Assembly: GCA_024123915.1 (NCBI GenBank)
Contig: CP099650.1
Location: forward strand, 5,146,001-5,210,000
Origin: Oxalobacteraceae bacterium OTU3CAMAD1
GTDB lineage: Bacteria; Pseudomonadota; Gammaproteobacteria; Burkholderiales; Burkholderiaceae_D
Reading direction: 5' to 3'
Length of the DNA: 64,000 bases
Position numbers and translations under genes: made by a program. Position 1 is the first letter of the stretch; every line of letters starts with the position of its first letter. This document shows positions 35,078 to 42,401 of this stretch, in pieces. The notes under the pieces were generated by a model that searched no databases, was not told the origin of the DNA, and saw only the letters and a list, made by a program, of their open reading frames with translations.

Positions 35078-35565
35078 GGACGCACCTCCAGCACCTTGAC
35101 GCTGGCGTCGAGGGCGGCGCGGTCGATATAGCCGATCATGGCCGGATTGTCGGCCACCATGCGGCGCACGGCGGCGCTATTGTGCAGTTCGCGCGGCGGC
35201 TGGCCGCGACCGGTGAACACCATCTTGCTCCAGTACGCCTTCATCAGCGCCGGCGAGCGCTCCGCCACCCGCCGGTAAAACGCGTCGCGCAGCGCGTTGC
35301 CGGGCGGCAGGTCGAGCGCCACCGCTTCGGCGCCGTCGGGAAAGCGGTCGGTTTGTCCCATGAAGATGGCCGCCACCTGCTCGTGGCGCAGCCAGGGCAA
35401 CGGATTTTTGGCCGACACCACGATCACCGGATCGTGCGGGCCGACCTCTGCGGCGAACGCCGGCGGCAGGACCGGCAACGTCAATAAAAGCATGGTCAGG
35501 AAAGGAACGGTCAACAAACGAGTGGTCAAACGCATCGCGGGCAACGGCAACAATGGATCGGTCAT
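35074..35565 (-). CDS. PstS-like periplasmic binding protein, short form
   Basis: A 163-residue exported protein. A hydrophobic signal (FLTMLLLTLPVLPPAFA) is followed by a short phosphate-binding-protein-like domain: VIVVSAKNPLPWLRHEQVAA, IFMGQTDRFPDGAEAVALDL, and the end NPAMIGYIDRAALDASVKVL. This form is about half the size of true PstS and occurs beside signalling genes. The ATG at 35565 has AGGAA six bases upstream; 35535 is an alternative. It is coupled to the GGDEF-EAL gene by a four-base overlap and likely presents a ligand to that receptor's periplasmic domain. The ligand is unknown. Confidence 0.82.
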   Translation of the reverse strand: MTDPLLPLPAMRLTTRLLTVPFLTMLLLTLPVLPPAFAAEVGPHDPVIVVSAKNPLPWLRHEQVAAIFMGQTDRFPDGAEAVALDLPPGNALRDAFYRRVAERSPALMKAYWSKMVFTGRGQPPRELHNSAAVRRMVADNPAMIGYIDRAALDASVKVLEVRP

Positions 35566-35817
35566 GCGGAATTCCTGTCTGTGGTCCCGATGGTACATAT
35601 ACGGCGTGGTCGCCAGTACACAGGGTTCGGGCGCGGGCGCCGGGGACCACAGACGGGCGTCTGTTCTTCAGAATGGGAAAGGTGGCAACGCCGGCGCGCG
35701 GCCAGGCCGCACACCCGTAAACTTCCTTAAGGCAACTTTAGATGAAGTAAAGCAATATACCAAGGATTCTATCCAAAAACCACTTTAATTTTAATAGAAT
35801 TGCATCAATAATATGCT

Positions 35818-38800
35818 TTACACCACGGACGCCAGCATCTGCATCAGCTTGTCGACACTGAACGGCTTGAGCAGACATTGCGCCCCCTCGAGCGGGAAGC
35901 GCGGATGCTGGCCGCTGGCGAAGATAATCCGCAGGCCGGGCCGCAACGCGCGGGCGCGCGCAGCCAGCACCTCGCCCGACAGGTCCGGCAACGAGATATC
36001 GGTGATCATCACATCGATCGCCCCGCCCTGCAGCAACACCAGCGCGGCGGCCGCGTCGCCGGCCGGCAGTACCGTATGGCCCAGCAGTTCGAGCAGCTCG
36101 GTGGTGGTCTCGCGCAGTTCGCGCTCGTCCTCCACCAGCACGATGCGCAGGCCTCCCGACCCGGCCTCGCCGTCGGCCGCCTCGCCGGCCGCAGCCACGG
36201 CCGCCGGCGCCGTCAGCTGCGCCTGATGCTGGCGGTTGGCCAGCACATGGCGCACCTTGCGCGCCAGCGCCTCGCGGGTGTAAGGCTTGCCCAGCAAATC
36301 GACGCCGGCGTCGAGCCGGCCGCCATGCACGATGGCGTTTTCCGTGTAGCCGGACGTGAACAGCACCGCGATGCCCGGCAGCCGCTCGCGCGCCTTGCGC
36401 GCCAGCTCGGGGCTGCGCAGCGGCCCCGGCATCACCACGTCGGTGAACAGCAGGTCGATCGGCAGGCCGCTGTCGATGATGCTCAGCGCGCTGGCCGCGT
36501 CGTTCGCCTTGAGCACGCGGTAACCGAGCTCGCTCAGCATCTCGACCACGGTGGCGCGCACGCCGTCGTCGTCCTCGGCCACCAGGATGGTCTCCTGTCC
36601 GCCCACCACGGCGCGCATTTCCGGCGGCGCCGGCGCGTCCTCGACATCGGTCGAACGGGGCAGGTAGAGCTTGACCGTGGTGCCGCTGCCAGGCTCGCTG
36701 TATATCTTCACATGGCCGCCCGACTGGCGCGCGAAGCCGTACACCATCGACAAGCCAAGGCCGCTGCCCTTGCCTTCCGGCTTGGTCGAGAAGAACGGAT
36801 CGAACGCCTGCGCCAGCACCTCGGGGCTCATGCCGCTGCCGGTGTCGCTGATGGCGATCATCACGTACTGGCCGGCCGCCAGCTCGGCATGGGTGGCGGC
36901 ATACTGGTCGTCCAGCATGGCGTTGCCCACCTCGATGGTGAGCCTGCCCACGCCGTCCATGGCGTCGCGCGCGTTGATGCACAGGTTGAGCACCGCGTTC
37001 TCCACCTGCGCGGTATCGACCAGGGTGTTCCACAAGCCGCCGGAGATCACCGTCTCGACCTCGATCTCCTCGCCCAGGGCACGGCGCAACATGTCCTCCA
37101 TGCCGGCGATGAAGCGGCCGATCTTGACCACCCTCGGATCGAGCGCCTGGCGCCGGCCGAACGCCAGCAGGTAGCTGGCCAGCTTGGCGCCGCGCGTGAC
37201 GCCGGCCAGCGCGTGCTCGAGGCGCTTCTCGGCGCGCGCGTTGCCCTTGACGTCGCCGCCGAGCAGTTGCAGGTTGCCGGAGATGACCTGCAGCAGGTTG
37301 TTGAAATCGTGCGCCACGCCGCCGGTCAGCTTGCCGATCGCCTCCATCTTTTGCGACTGCTGCAGCGCCGCCGCCGTGCGGCGCATCTCGTCGGCCGCCG
37401 CCCGCTCGGCCGTCATGTCGCGGCCCACGGCATGCACGTAGCGCTCGTCCGGCACGGCGGTCCACGACAGGATCGCGTGCCCGCCGCCCTTGCGCAAGGT
37501 GCGGTTCTCGAACTTGAAGGTGTGCCGGCCCTCGGCCAGCGCGGCCATCTCCGCCATCGACGCGGCCATGTCGTCCGGGTGGATCAGTTTATACAGCGAG
37601 GTGCCGATCACCTCCGCCTCCTCCCATCCCAGCAGGCGGGTGAAGGCCGGATTGACGGCGCTGACCCAGCCCTCCAGCGACACCACCATCATCACGTCGG
37701 TCGAATAGCGCCACATGCGGTCGCGCTCCGCGGTGCGCTCGGCCACCTGCTGCTGCAGCTTGTAGGCGGTCGATTTCTGGTCCTCGATATCGGTGCTGGT
37801 GCCGACCCAGCGCTGCACCACGCCGTGGTCGTCGACGATCGGCAAGGCGCGCACGATGTGCCAGCGATAGATGCCGTCGGCGCGGCGGATGCGGTACTCG
37901 GTCTCGAAGGTCTGGCCGGTGGCCACCGCCACGGTCCACGCCTGGCCGGCCGCCGGCAGGTCCTCCGGATGGACGATCTCGGCCCAGCGGTTGTCGTCCA
38001 GCTGGCCGGGCCGGGTGCCGGAATAGCGGTAGACCTGGTCGTTGAACCAGTCCAGGCCACCGTCGGCGTTGGCCTGCCAGACCTGGCTCGGTATCGTCTG
38101 CGACAAGGTGCGGAAGGTGTTCTCGCTGGCGCGCAGCAGGTTCTCGGCCATCACGCGGTCGGTCACGTCGGCGCCCTGCACGAAAATGCCCCACACGGCG
38201 CCGGCGGCGTCGCGCAGCGGCTGATAGACGAAATCGAGGAAGCGCTCGCGCGCCGGCCGGTCGCCGGTGGCGGCCAGGAAGAACGGCACGGCGGTGCCGG
38301 ACCAGGTCTCGCCGGACGCGTACAGTTTATCGAGCAAGCCGAGGAAGCCCTGGCTGTTCGCCTCCGGCAGCGCCTCGCGCACCGGCAGGCCGATCACCTC
38401 GCGCTGGCCGACCAGCGCCATATAGGCCGGATTGGCCGACGTGAAGACATGCTCGGGCCCCGAGAGCATCGCCATGAAGCCGGGGGCCTGCTCGAACATG
38501 ATGCGCATGCGCTCGGCCTCGTTGCGCACGCGGCGCTCGGCCTTGACCTTGTCGGTGGTCTCGATCACCAGCACCATCACGCCGACCGGCGTGCCGGCCT
38601 CGTCGAGCACCGGCGAATAGTCCAGGTTCATCCAGATCTGTTCCGGCCCGCCGTTGCGGTTGACGGTCAGCTCCTGGTCCTTGTAGACCAGCGTTTGGCC
38701 TGCCAGGCCGACCTTGACCACATGGTCGTTGAAGTCGGCGATCTCCGGCCAGGCCTCGCGCACGTTGGCGCCCAGCGACATCGGATGGCGGCCGCCGGCG

Positions 38801-39006
38801 AACACCGAATAGCCGTCGTTGTAGATCATCACCCCCTGCTCGCCCATCAGCAGCACGATCGGCACGGTCGAGCGCAATATCAGCGCCACCGTCGTCTTGA
38901 GCGACTGCGGCCAGGCGTCGATGGGGCCAAGCGCGGTCCCGCTCCAATCGTGGGAAGCGATGATCTGCGCGACTTGGCCGCCGCCTTGGAGAAAGGGATG
39001 AGTCAC
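35818..39006 (-). CDS. Hybrid sensor histidine kinase with multiple PAS and two receiver domains
   Basis: A 1062-residue soluble kinase. The N-terminal block begins with the family-typical SGTALGPIDAWPQSLKTTVA and holds about four PAS domains to residue 535. The phosphoacceptor His is in VAHDFNNLLQVISGNLQLL near 563. The ATPase domain covers about 670-790 with GTGSGMSPEVL-type N and G boxes (DTGSGMSPE, GSGLGLSMVYG). Two receivers follow: ILVAEDDDGVRATVVEML with FTDVVMPG near 855, and IVLVEDERELRETTTELL with ITDISLPD near 995. No transmembrane segment is seen, so it senses a cytosolic cue. No dedicated output regulator lies next to it. Confidence 0.9.
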   Translation of the reverse strand: MTHPFLQGGGQVAQIIASHDWSGTALGPIDAWPQSLKTTVALILRSTVPIVLLMGEQGVMIYNDGYSVFAGGRHPMSLGANVREAWPEIADFNDHVVKVGLAGQTLVYKDQELTVNRNGGPEQIWMNLDYSPVLDEAGTPVGVMVLVIETTDKVKAERRVRNEAERMRIMFEQAPGFMAMLSGPEHVFTSANPAYMALVGQREVIGLPVREALPEANSQGFLGLLDKLYASGETWSGTAVPFFLAATGDRPARERFLDFVYQPLRDAAGAVWGIFVQGADVTDRVMAENLLRASENTFRTLSQTIPSQVWQANADGGLDWFNDQVYRYSGTRPGQLDDNRWAEIVHPEDLPAAGQAWTVAVATGQTFETEYRIRRADGIYRWHIVRALPIVDDHGVVQRWVGTSTDIEDQKSTAYKLQQQVAERTAERDRMWRYSTDVMMVVSLEGWVSAVNPAFTRLLGWEEAEVIGTSLYKLIHPDDMAASMAEMAALAEGRHTFKFENRTLRKGGGHAILSWTAVPDERYVHAVGRDMTAERAAADEMRRTAAALQQSQKMEAIGKLTGGVAHDFNNLLQVISGNLQLLGGDVKGNARAEKRLEHALAGVTRGAKLASYLLAFGRRQALDPRVVKIGRFIAGMEDMLRRALGEEIEVETVISGGLWNTLVDTAQVENAVLNLCINARDAMDGVGRLTIEVGNAMLDDQYAATHAELAAGQYVMIAISDTGSGMSPEVLAQAFDPFFSTKPEGKGSGLGLSMVYGFARQSGGHVKIYSEPGSGTTVKLYLPRSTDVEDAPAPPEMRAVVGGQETILVAEDDDGVRATVVEMLSELGYRVLKANDAASALSIIDSGLPIDLLFTDVVMPGPLRSPELARKARERLPGIAVLFTSGYTENAIVHGGRLDAGVDLLGKPYTREALARKVRHVLANRQHQAQLTAPAAVAAAGEAADGEAGSGGLRIVLVEDERELRETTTELLELLGHTVLPAGDAAAALVLLQGGAIDVMITDISLPDLSGEVLAARARALRPGLRIIFASGQHPRFPLEGAQCLLKPFSVDKLMQMLASVV

Positions 39007-39085
39007 GGTGTCCGGAAAAGAAATGTTGTCCTGAGATTATAGTTTGTCCTGAACATAAAAAGGCCGTGCACGCATCAATAGTGCA

Positions 39086-39114
39086 TTGCCAAAGAAATAA
39101 AATGCGGATATAGT
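39086..39114 (+). promoter_or_regulatory. Sigma-70 promoter of fur
   Basis: TTGCCA (39086-39091), a 17-base spacer, and TATAGT (39109-39114). The Fur box begins three bases after the -10 hexamer, over the expected start of transcription. Confidence 0.75.
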
Positions 39115-39116
39115 GC

Positions 39117-39136
39117 GAATAAGAATCATTATCATT
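39117..39136 (+). promoter_or_regulatory. Fur box over the fur start site
   Basis: GAATAAGAATCATTATCATT, read on the other strand as AATGATAATGATTCTTATTC, fits repeated NATWAT units of the Fur consensus. It lies between the -10 and the ATG at 39147, so Fur should repress its own gene when iron is ample. Confidence 0.82.
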
Positions 39137-39146
39137 AGAGAGACGC

Positions 39147-39599
39147 ATGGATATCCCTCAAGAGTTGCGCAAGCTTGGCCTGAAGGCCACCCTACCCCGT
39201 CTGCGCATCCTGCAATTGTTCCAGGAATCGAAAAGCAAGCATTTGAACGCGGACGACGTCTATCGCCTGCTGCACGACGAAAACATCGACATGGGGCTGG
39301 CCACGGTGTACCGGGTGCTGATGCAATTCGCCGACGCCGGCATCCTGATCCGCCGGCACTTTGAATCGGTGGCCTCGGTGTTCGAACTCAACGAGGGTGG
39401 CCACCACGACCACCTGATCTGCACCAACTGCGGCAAGATGGAGGAATTCCTCGACGCCGAGATCGAAGCGCGGCAGGAGGCGGTGGCCAAGGAGCGCAAC
39501 TTCGTGCTGCACGAACACTCGCTGTCGCTGTACGGTTTTTGCGGCGACTGCGCCGACAACATCAATCCGATGGCGGCGCGGAAGCTGCGGCGTTCCTGA
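39147..39599 (+). CDS. fur: Ferric uptake regulator, Fur
   Basis: A 150-residue iron-responsive repressor. The DNA-binding domain starts MDIPQELRKLGLKATLPRLR, with the recognition region LNADDVYRLLHDENIDMGLATVYRVL. The C-terminal metal sites include GGHHDHLICTNCGKMEEF (His cluster and C-x2-C) and HEHSLSLYGFCGDCAD (second C-x2-C), as in Fur proteins with a structural zinc. Length is normal. Its 3' end overlaps the converging receiver gene by 38 bases. The promoter carries a Fur box, indicating autoregulation. Confidence 0.96.
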   Translation: MDIPQELRKLGLKATLPRLRILQLFQESKSKHLNADDVYRLLHDENIDMGLATVYRVLMQFADAGILIRRHFESVASVFELNEGGHHDHLICTNCGKMEEFLDAEIEARQEAVAKERNFVLHEHSLSLYGFCGDCADNINPMAARKLRRS

Positions 39600-39963
39600 G
39601 GCAGGCGAGTAGCTGGTTGGCGTCGAACGGCTTGCTCAAAAAGCACGCGGCGCCGCCCTGCAGCGCGCGCTTGCGCAGCGCCGCCTCGGGAAAGGCCGTC
39701 ATCAGTATCAGCGGCAGCGGGTTGCCCTGACGGCGCAACTCCTCCAGCAACTCGATACCGCTCATGCCGGGCATCTGCAGATCGGTGATCACGCAATGAA
39801 ACTGCTCCAGCGCGGCGCCGCCCGCGCCCAGCAGCGCCTGTGCCGAATCGAAGGCCTGCGCCGCATAGCCGTAGGAGCGCAGCAGGCTGCTCAAGCCGAC
39901 GCGCACGGCGTCGTCGTCGTCGACGATAGCGATATGACAAAAATGTGGTTCCGGATCAGACAC
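39562..39963 (-). CDS. Single-domain response regulator
   Basis: A 133-residue receiver with no output domain. The acidic pocket is in IAIVDDDDAVRVGLSSLL, the phosphoacceptor Asp in VITDLQMPGMSGIELLEEL, the Thr in LILMTAFPEAALR, and the Lys in CFLSKPFDANQLLACL. These are all the residues needed for phosphotransfer. It could serve as a phosphate relay for the hybrid kinase encoded nearby or for the FixL-like kinase. Its 3' end overlaps fur on the other strand by 38 bases. Confidence 0.88.
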   Translation of the reverse strand: MSDPEPHFCHIAIVDDDDAVRVGLSSLLRSYGYAAQAFDSAQALLGAGGAALEQFHCVITDLQMPGMSGIELLEELRRQGNPLPLILMTAFPEAALRKRALQGGAACFLSKPFDANQLLACLRNAAASAPPSD

Positions 39964-40102
39964 TAGGTACTCCCATGTTCGAACGGCGTCTCGCGGCCGT
40001 CCTGCGCATGGTGGAACGATACAGGCTCGCCGATGGCGGGGAAATCATACGAGGGTATAGGTCGAAGGCGACCGATCGGTCAAAGTCGTGCCTCCCCACA
40101 AC

Positions 40103-40201
40103 AAACCCCGGGGGTCAGGTCCGACATTCGGACATTGGGGAACTTTTTTAGATGCGAAGAAGTTCCTGAATGTCCGAATGTCGGACCTGACCCCGGGGTT
40201 T
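40103..40201. repeat. Long near-perfect inverted repeat (about 33-bp arms) reaching into a stop codon
   Basis: Left arm 40103-40136 and right arm 40169-40201 are exact inverses apart from one extra G on the left. A second stem, GGAACTT (40139-40145) with AAGTTCC (40160-40166), lies inside. The right arm contains two bases of the TAA stop of the FixJ-like gene. It lies in the 236-base gap between two minus-strand genes; nothing else is evident there. Confidence 0.92.
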
Positions 40202-40832
40202 AAGCCAGGCCGAGCGCTTCGGCCATGCGCACCAGGTCGGCGAAGGTCTTGGCCTGCATCTTGCGCATCGCGTTGCCGCGATGGATTTTGACCGTGATCT
40301 CGCTGGTGCCCACTTCGCCGGCGATCTGCTTGTTCATGAGGCCGCGCGCGGCCAGCGCCATGATTTCGCGCTCGCGCGGCGTCAGGCTCTCATAGCGCGC
40401 GGTCAGCCCTTGCAGCGCGCCGTCGCGCTGGCGCCGCGCGTGGTCGGCACGCAGCGCGGCGTCGATCGCGTCGAACAGCTCCTGGTCGCGAAACGGCTTC
40501 GCCAGGAAGTCGATCGCGCCGGCCTTCATCGCCCGCACCGACATCGGTATGTCGCCATGGCCGGTCATGAAGATGATCGGCAGCGCCACGCCGTCGCGCT
40601 GCAGGTCGGCCTGGAAATCGAGACCGCTGATACCCTGCAGACGCACGTCGAGCAGCAGACAGCTGGTGACGTCGGCGCGCGGTTCGGCCAGGAACTCGGC
40701 CACCGACGCGAAGGCGACGACGCGCATGCCGACCGACCGCAGAAGGCTGGAAATGGCCTCGCGCAGCGGCGCCTCGTCATCAACGATGTAGACCAGCGTT
40801 TCGGCATGGTCGATAGAGTCAGTCTGGTTCAT
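40200..40832 (-). CDS. FixJ/StyR-family response regulator
   Basis: A 210-residue regulator with an N-terminal receiver (VYIVDDEAPLREAISSLLRS, phosphoacceptor Asp in LLLDVRLQGISGLDF, Thr in IIFMTGHGDIPMSVRAMKAG, Lys in DFLAKPF) and a C-terminal LuxR-type helix-turn-helix (LTPREREIMALAARGLMNKQ and then IAGEVGTSEITVKIHRGNAM). Length and layout are those of FixJ. The start overlaps the 3' end of the sensor kinase gene by 14 bases, so the two are coupled. Its stop codon lies in the arm of a long inverted repeat. Target genes are unknown; an inverted repeat upstream of the kinase gene is a candidate autoregulatory site. Confidence 0.92.
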   Translation of the reverse strand: MNQTDSIDHAETLVYIVDDEAPLREAISSLLRSVGMRVVAFASVAEFLAEPRADVTSCLLLDVRLQGISGLDFQADLQRDGVALPIIFMTGHGDIPMSVRAMKAGAIDFLAKPFRDQELFDAIDAALRADHARRQRDGALQGLTARYESLTPREREIMALAARGLMNKQIAGEVGTSEITVKIHRGNAMRKMQAKTFADLVRMAEALGLA

Positions 40833-42279
40833 ACGCTGGCATGGAGAAGGTGATGGTGGCGCCCACCAAAGGGCTGGCCGGCGCGGGCTGGCCCACCCAG
40901 ATGCGGCCGCCGTGGGTCTCGATGATGGAGCGGCAAATCGGCAGTCCCATGCCCATGCCGTCCTCCTTGGTGCTGTAGAACGCCTCGAACAGTCGCGGCA
41001 CGGCGTCGGCCGCGATGCCGGGACCGGAGTCGCTCACGCTTAGTAGCGGCGCGCCGTCGGGAGTTAGCCCGGTTTGCAGCATCAGCACCGCCTGTCCCGG
41101 CGCGCAGGCGGCCATGGCCTGGCTGGCGTTCATCAGCAGATTGATGATCACCTGCTGCAGCTGCACCCTGTCGCCGCACACCGGCGGCAGTTGCGGCGCC
41201 AGGTCCAGTGTCAGCGCCACGCGGTGGGTATCGAGTTCGCGCCGCACCAGGTCCACGCTCTCCTCGGCGACGGCGTTCAGGTCCAGCACCGCGTGCTGCG
41301 GATCGCTGCGGCGCGCCAGCGCGCGTATCCGTTTGATCACGCCGGTGGCGCGGCCGCTCGCCTCCAGTATGCTGGCGACCGTGGCGCGCGCCTCGGCCAG
41401 GTCGGGCTGCGGGCGGTTCATCCAGCGCAAACAGGCCTCGCCGTTGGTGGAAATCGCCGCCAGCGGCTGATTGACCTCGTGCGCGATGGAGGCCGCCAGT
41501 TCGCCCAGCATCGTTACGCGGGTGGCGTGCGCCAGCTGCGCGTGGGCGGTGTGCAGCGCCTGTTCGGCCAGCACCGCCGCCGTGACGTCGGTCACCGCCC
41601 CCAGGTACTCGCAGGCGCCCTGCTTGTCGTAACGCGGCTCGGCCAGCACGTGCACATATTTCAGTTGTCCATCCGGCAGCAGCAGGCGGTGACGCAGATC
41701 GACCACGCCCTCCGCGCCCGGCGCCCGCTCCAGCGCGGCGCGCACCTGCGGGCGGTCGTCCGGCGCGCTGCGCTCCAGCACCCGCTCCGTCGTCGGCATC
41801 ACGTCCAGCGGGTAGCCGAAAATGCGCGCCGCCTCGTCCGACCAGTACATCTCGCCGCCACCCGCCTTGAAACTGAAGCTGCCGGTCTTGCTGATGCGCT
41901 GAGTGCCGGCCAGGAAAGCCTCGCTGCGGCGCAGCGCGTCCTCGCGCGCCAGCAGCGCGTTGGTGGCGCCCTGACCGCGCAGCGCCAGGAAGGAGGTGAT
42001 GCTGATGGCGAGCAGGCCGACCATCATGCGGCCGGAGGCGGCGCCGGAAAACACCACCGTGTGCGTCAGCAGGTAGGAGGTGACCGTCAACGTCATGCAG
42101 ATGCCGGTGACCAGCAGTACGCCGCGCCGCTGCCACACGCTGGCCGACAAGAGCACCACCACCACGTACATCACGGCCACCGCCATGTCCAGCGGCGTGA
42201 AGGTATCCACCGCGAAGATCAACAACGTCAGGCATATCAACAGCCCGGACAACCAGGGAGTGCGCGGTACCCGAAACAT
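40819..42279 (-). CDS. FixL-like membrane sensor histidine kinase
   Basis: A 486-residue kinase. About five transmembrane helices lie in the first 100 residues (including MAVAVMYVVVVLLSASVWQ). A PAS domain follows (FGYPLDVMPTTERVL region, about 130-240). The phosphoacceptor is in ELAASIAHEVNQPLAAIST near 265-283, and the ATPase part has NLLMNASQAM, SDSGPGIAADAVPRL and GMGMGLPICRSI. The usual heme-binding His of true FixL was not identified, so oxygen sensing is not implied. The ATG at 42279 has AAGGA close upstream; 42318 does not. It is coupled to the FixJ-like gene. Confidence 0.9.
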   Translation of the reverse strand: MFRVPRTPWLSGLLICLTLLIFAVDTFTPLDMAVAVMYVVVVLLSASVWQRRGVLLVTGICMTLTVTSYLLTHTVVFSGAASGRMMVGLLAISITSFLALRGQGATNALLAREDALRRSEAFLAGTQRISKTGSFSFKAGGGEMYWSDEAARIFGYPLDVMPTTERVLERSAPDDRPQVRAALERAPGAEGVVDLRHRLLLPDGQLKYVHVLAEPRYDKQGACEYLGAVTDVTAAVLAEQALHTAHAQLAHATRVTMLGELAASIAHEVNQPLAAISTNGEACLRWMNRPQPDLAEARATVASILEASGRATGVIKRIRALARRSDPQHAVLDLNAVAEESVDLVRRELDTHRVALTLDLAPQLPPVCGDRVQLQQVIINLLMNASQAMAACAPGQAVLMLQTGLTPDGAPLLSVSDSGPGIAADAVPRLFEAFYSTKEDGMGMGLPICRSIIETHGGRIWVGQPAPASPLVGATITFSMPAYEPD

Positions 42280-42341
42280 GCTGTCCTTGTAAATTATGAA
42301 ATAGGCAATCCCTCCCATTATAGGGGGGATCGCGCGGCTTG

Positions 42342-42364
42342 AAACCTATACTCAGGATAGGTTT
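42342..42364. promoter_or_regulatory. Inverted repeat upstream of the FixL-like gene
   Basis: AAACCTAT (42342-42349), seven bases, and ATAGGTTT (42357-42364), an eight-base perfect inverted repeat about 63 bases before the kinase ATG and 38 bases after the GH127 stop. It may be an operator for the FixJ-like regulator. The lack of a T tract argues against a terminator. Confidence 0.4.
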
Positions 42365-42401
42365 TCGCCCCTTTCACGTCAGGTCGGATAAATAGAATCG
42401 G

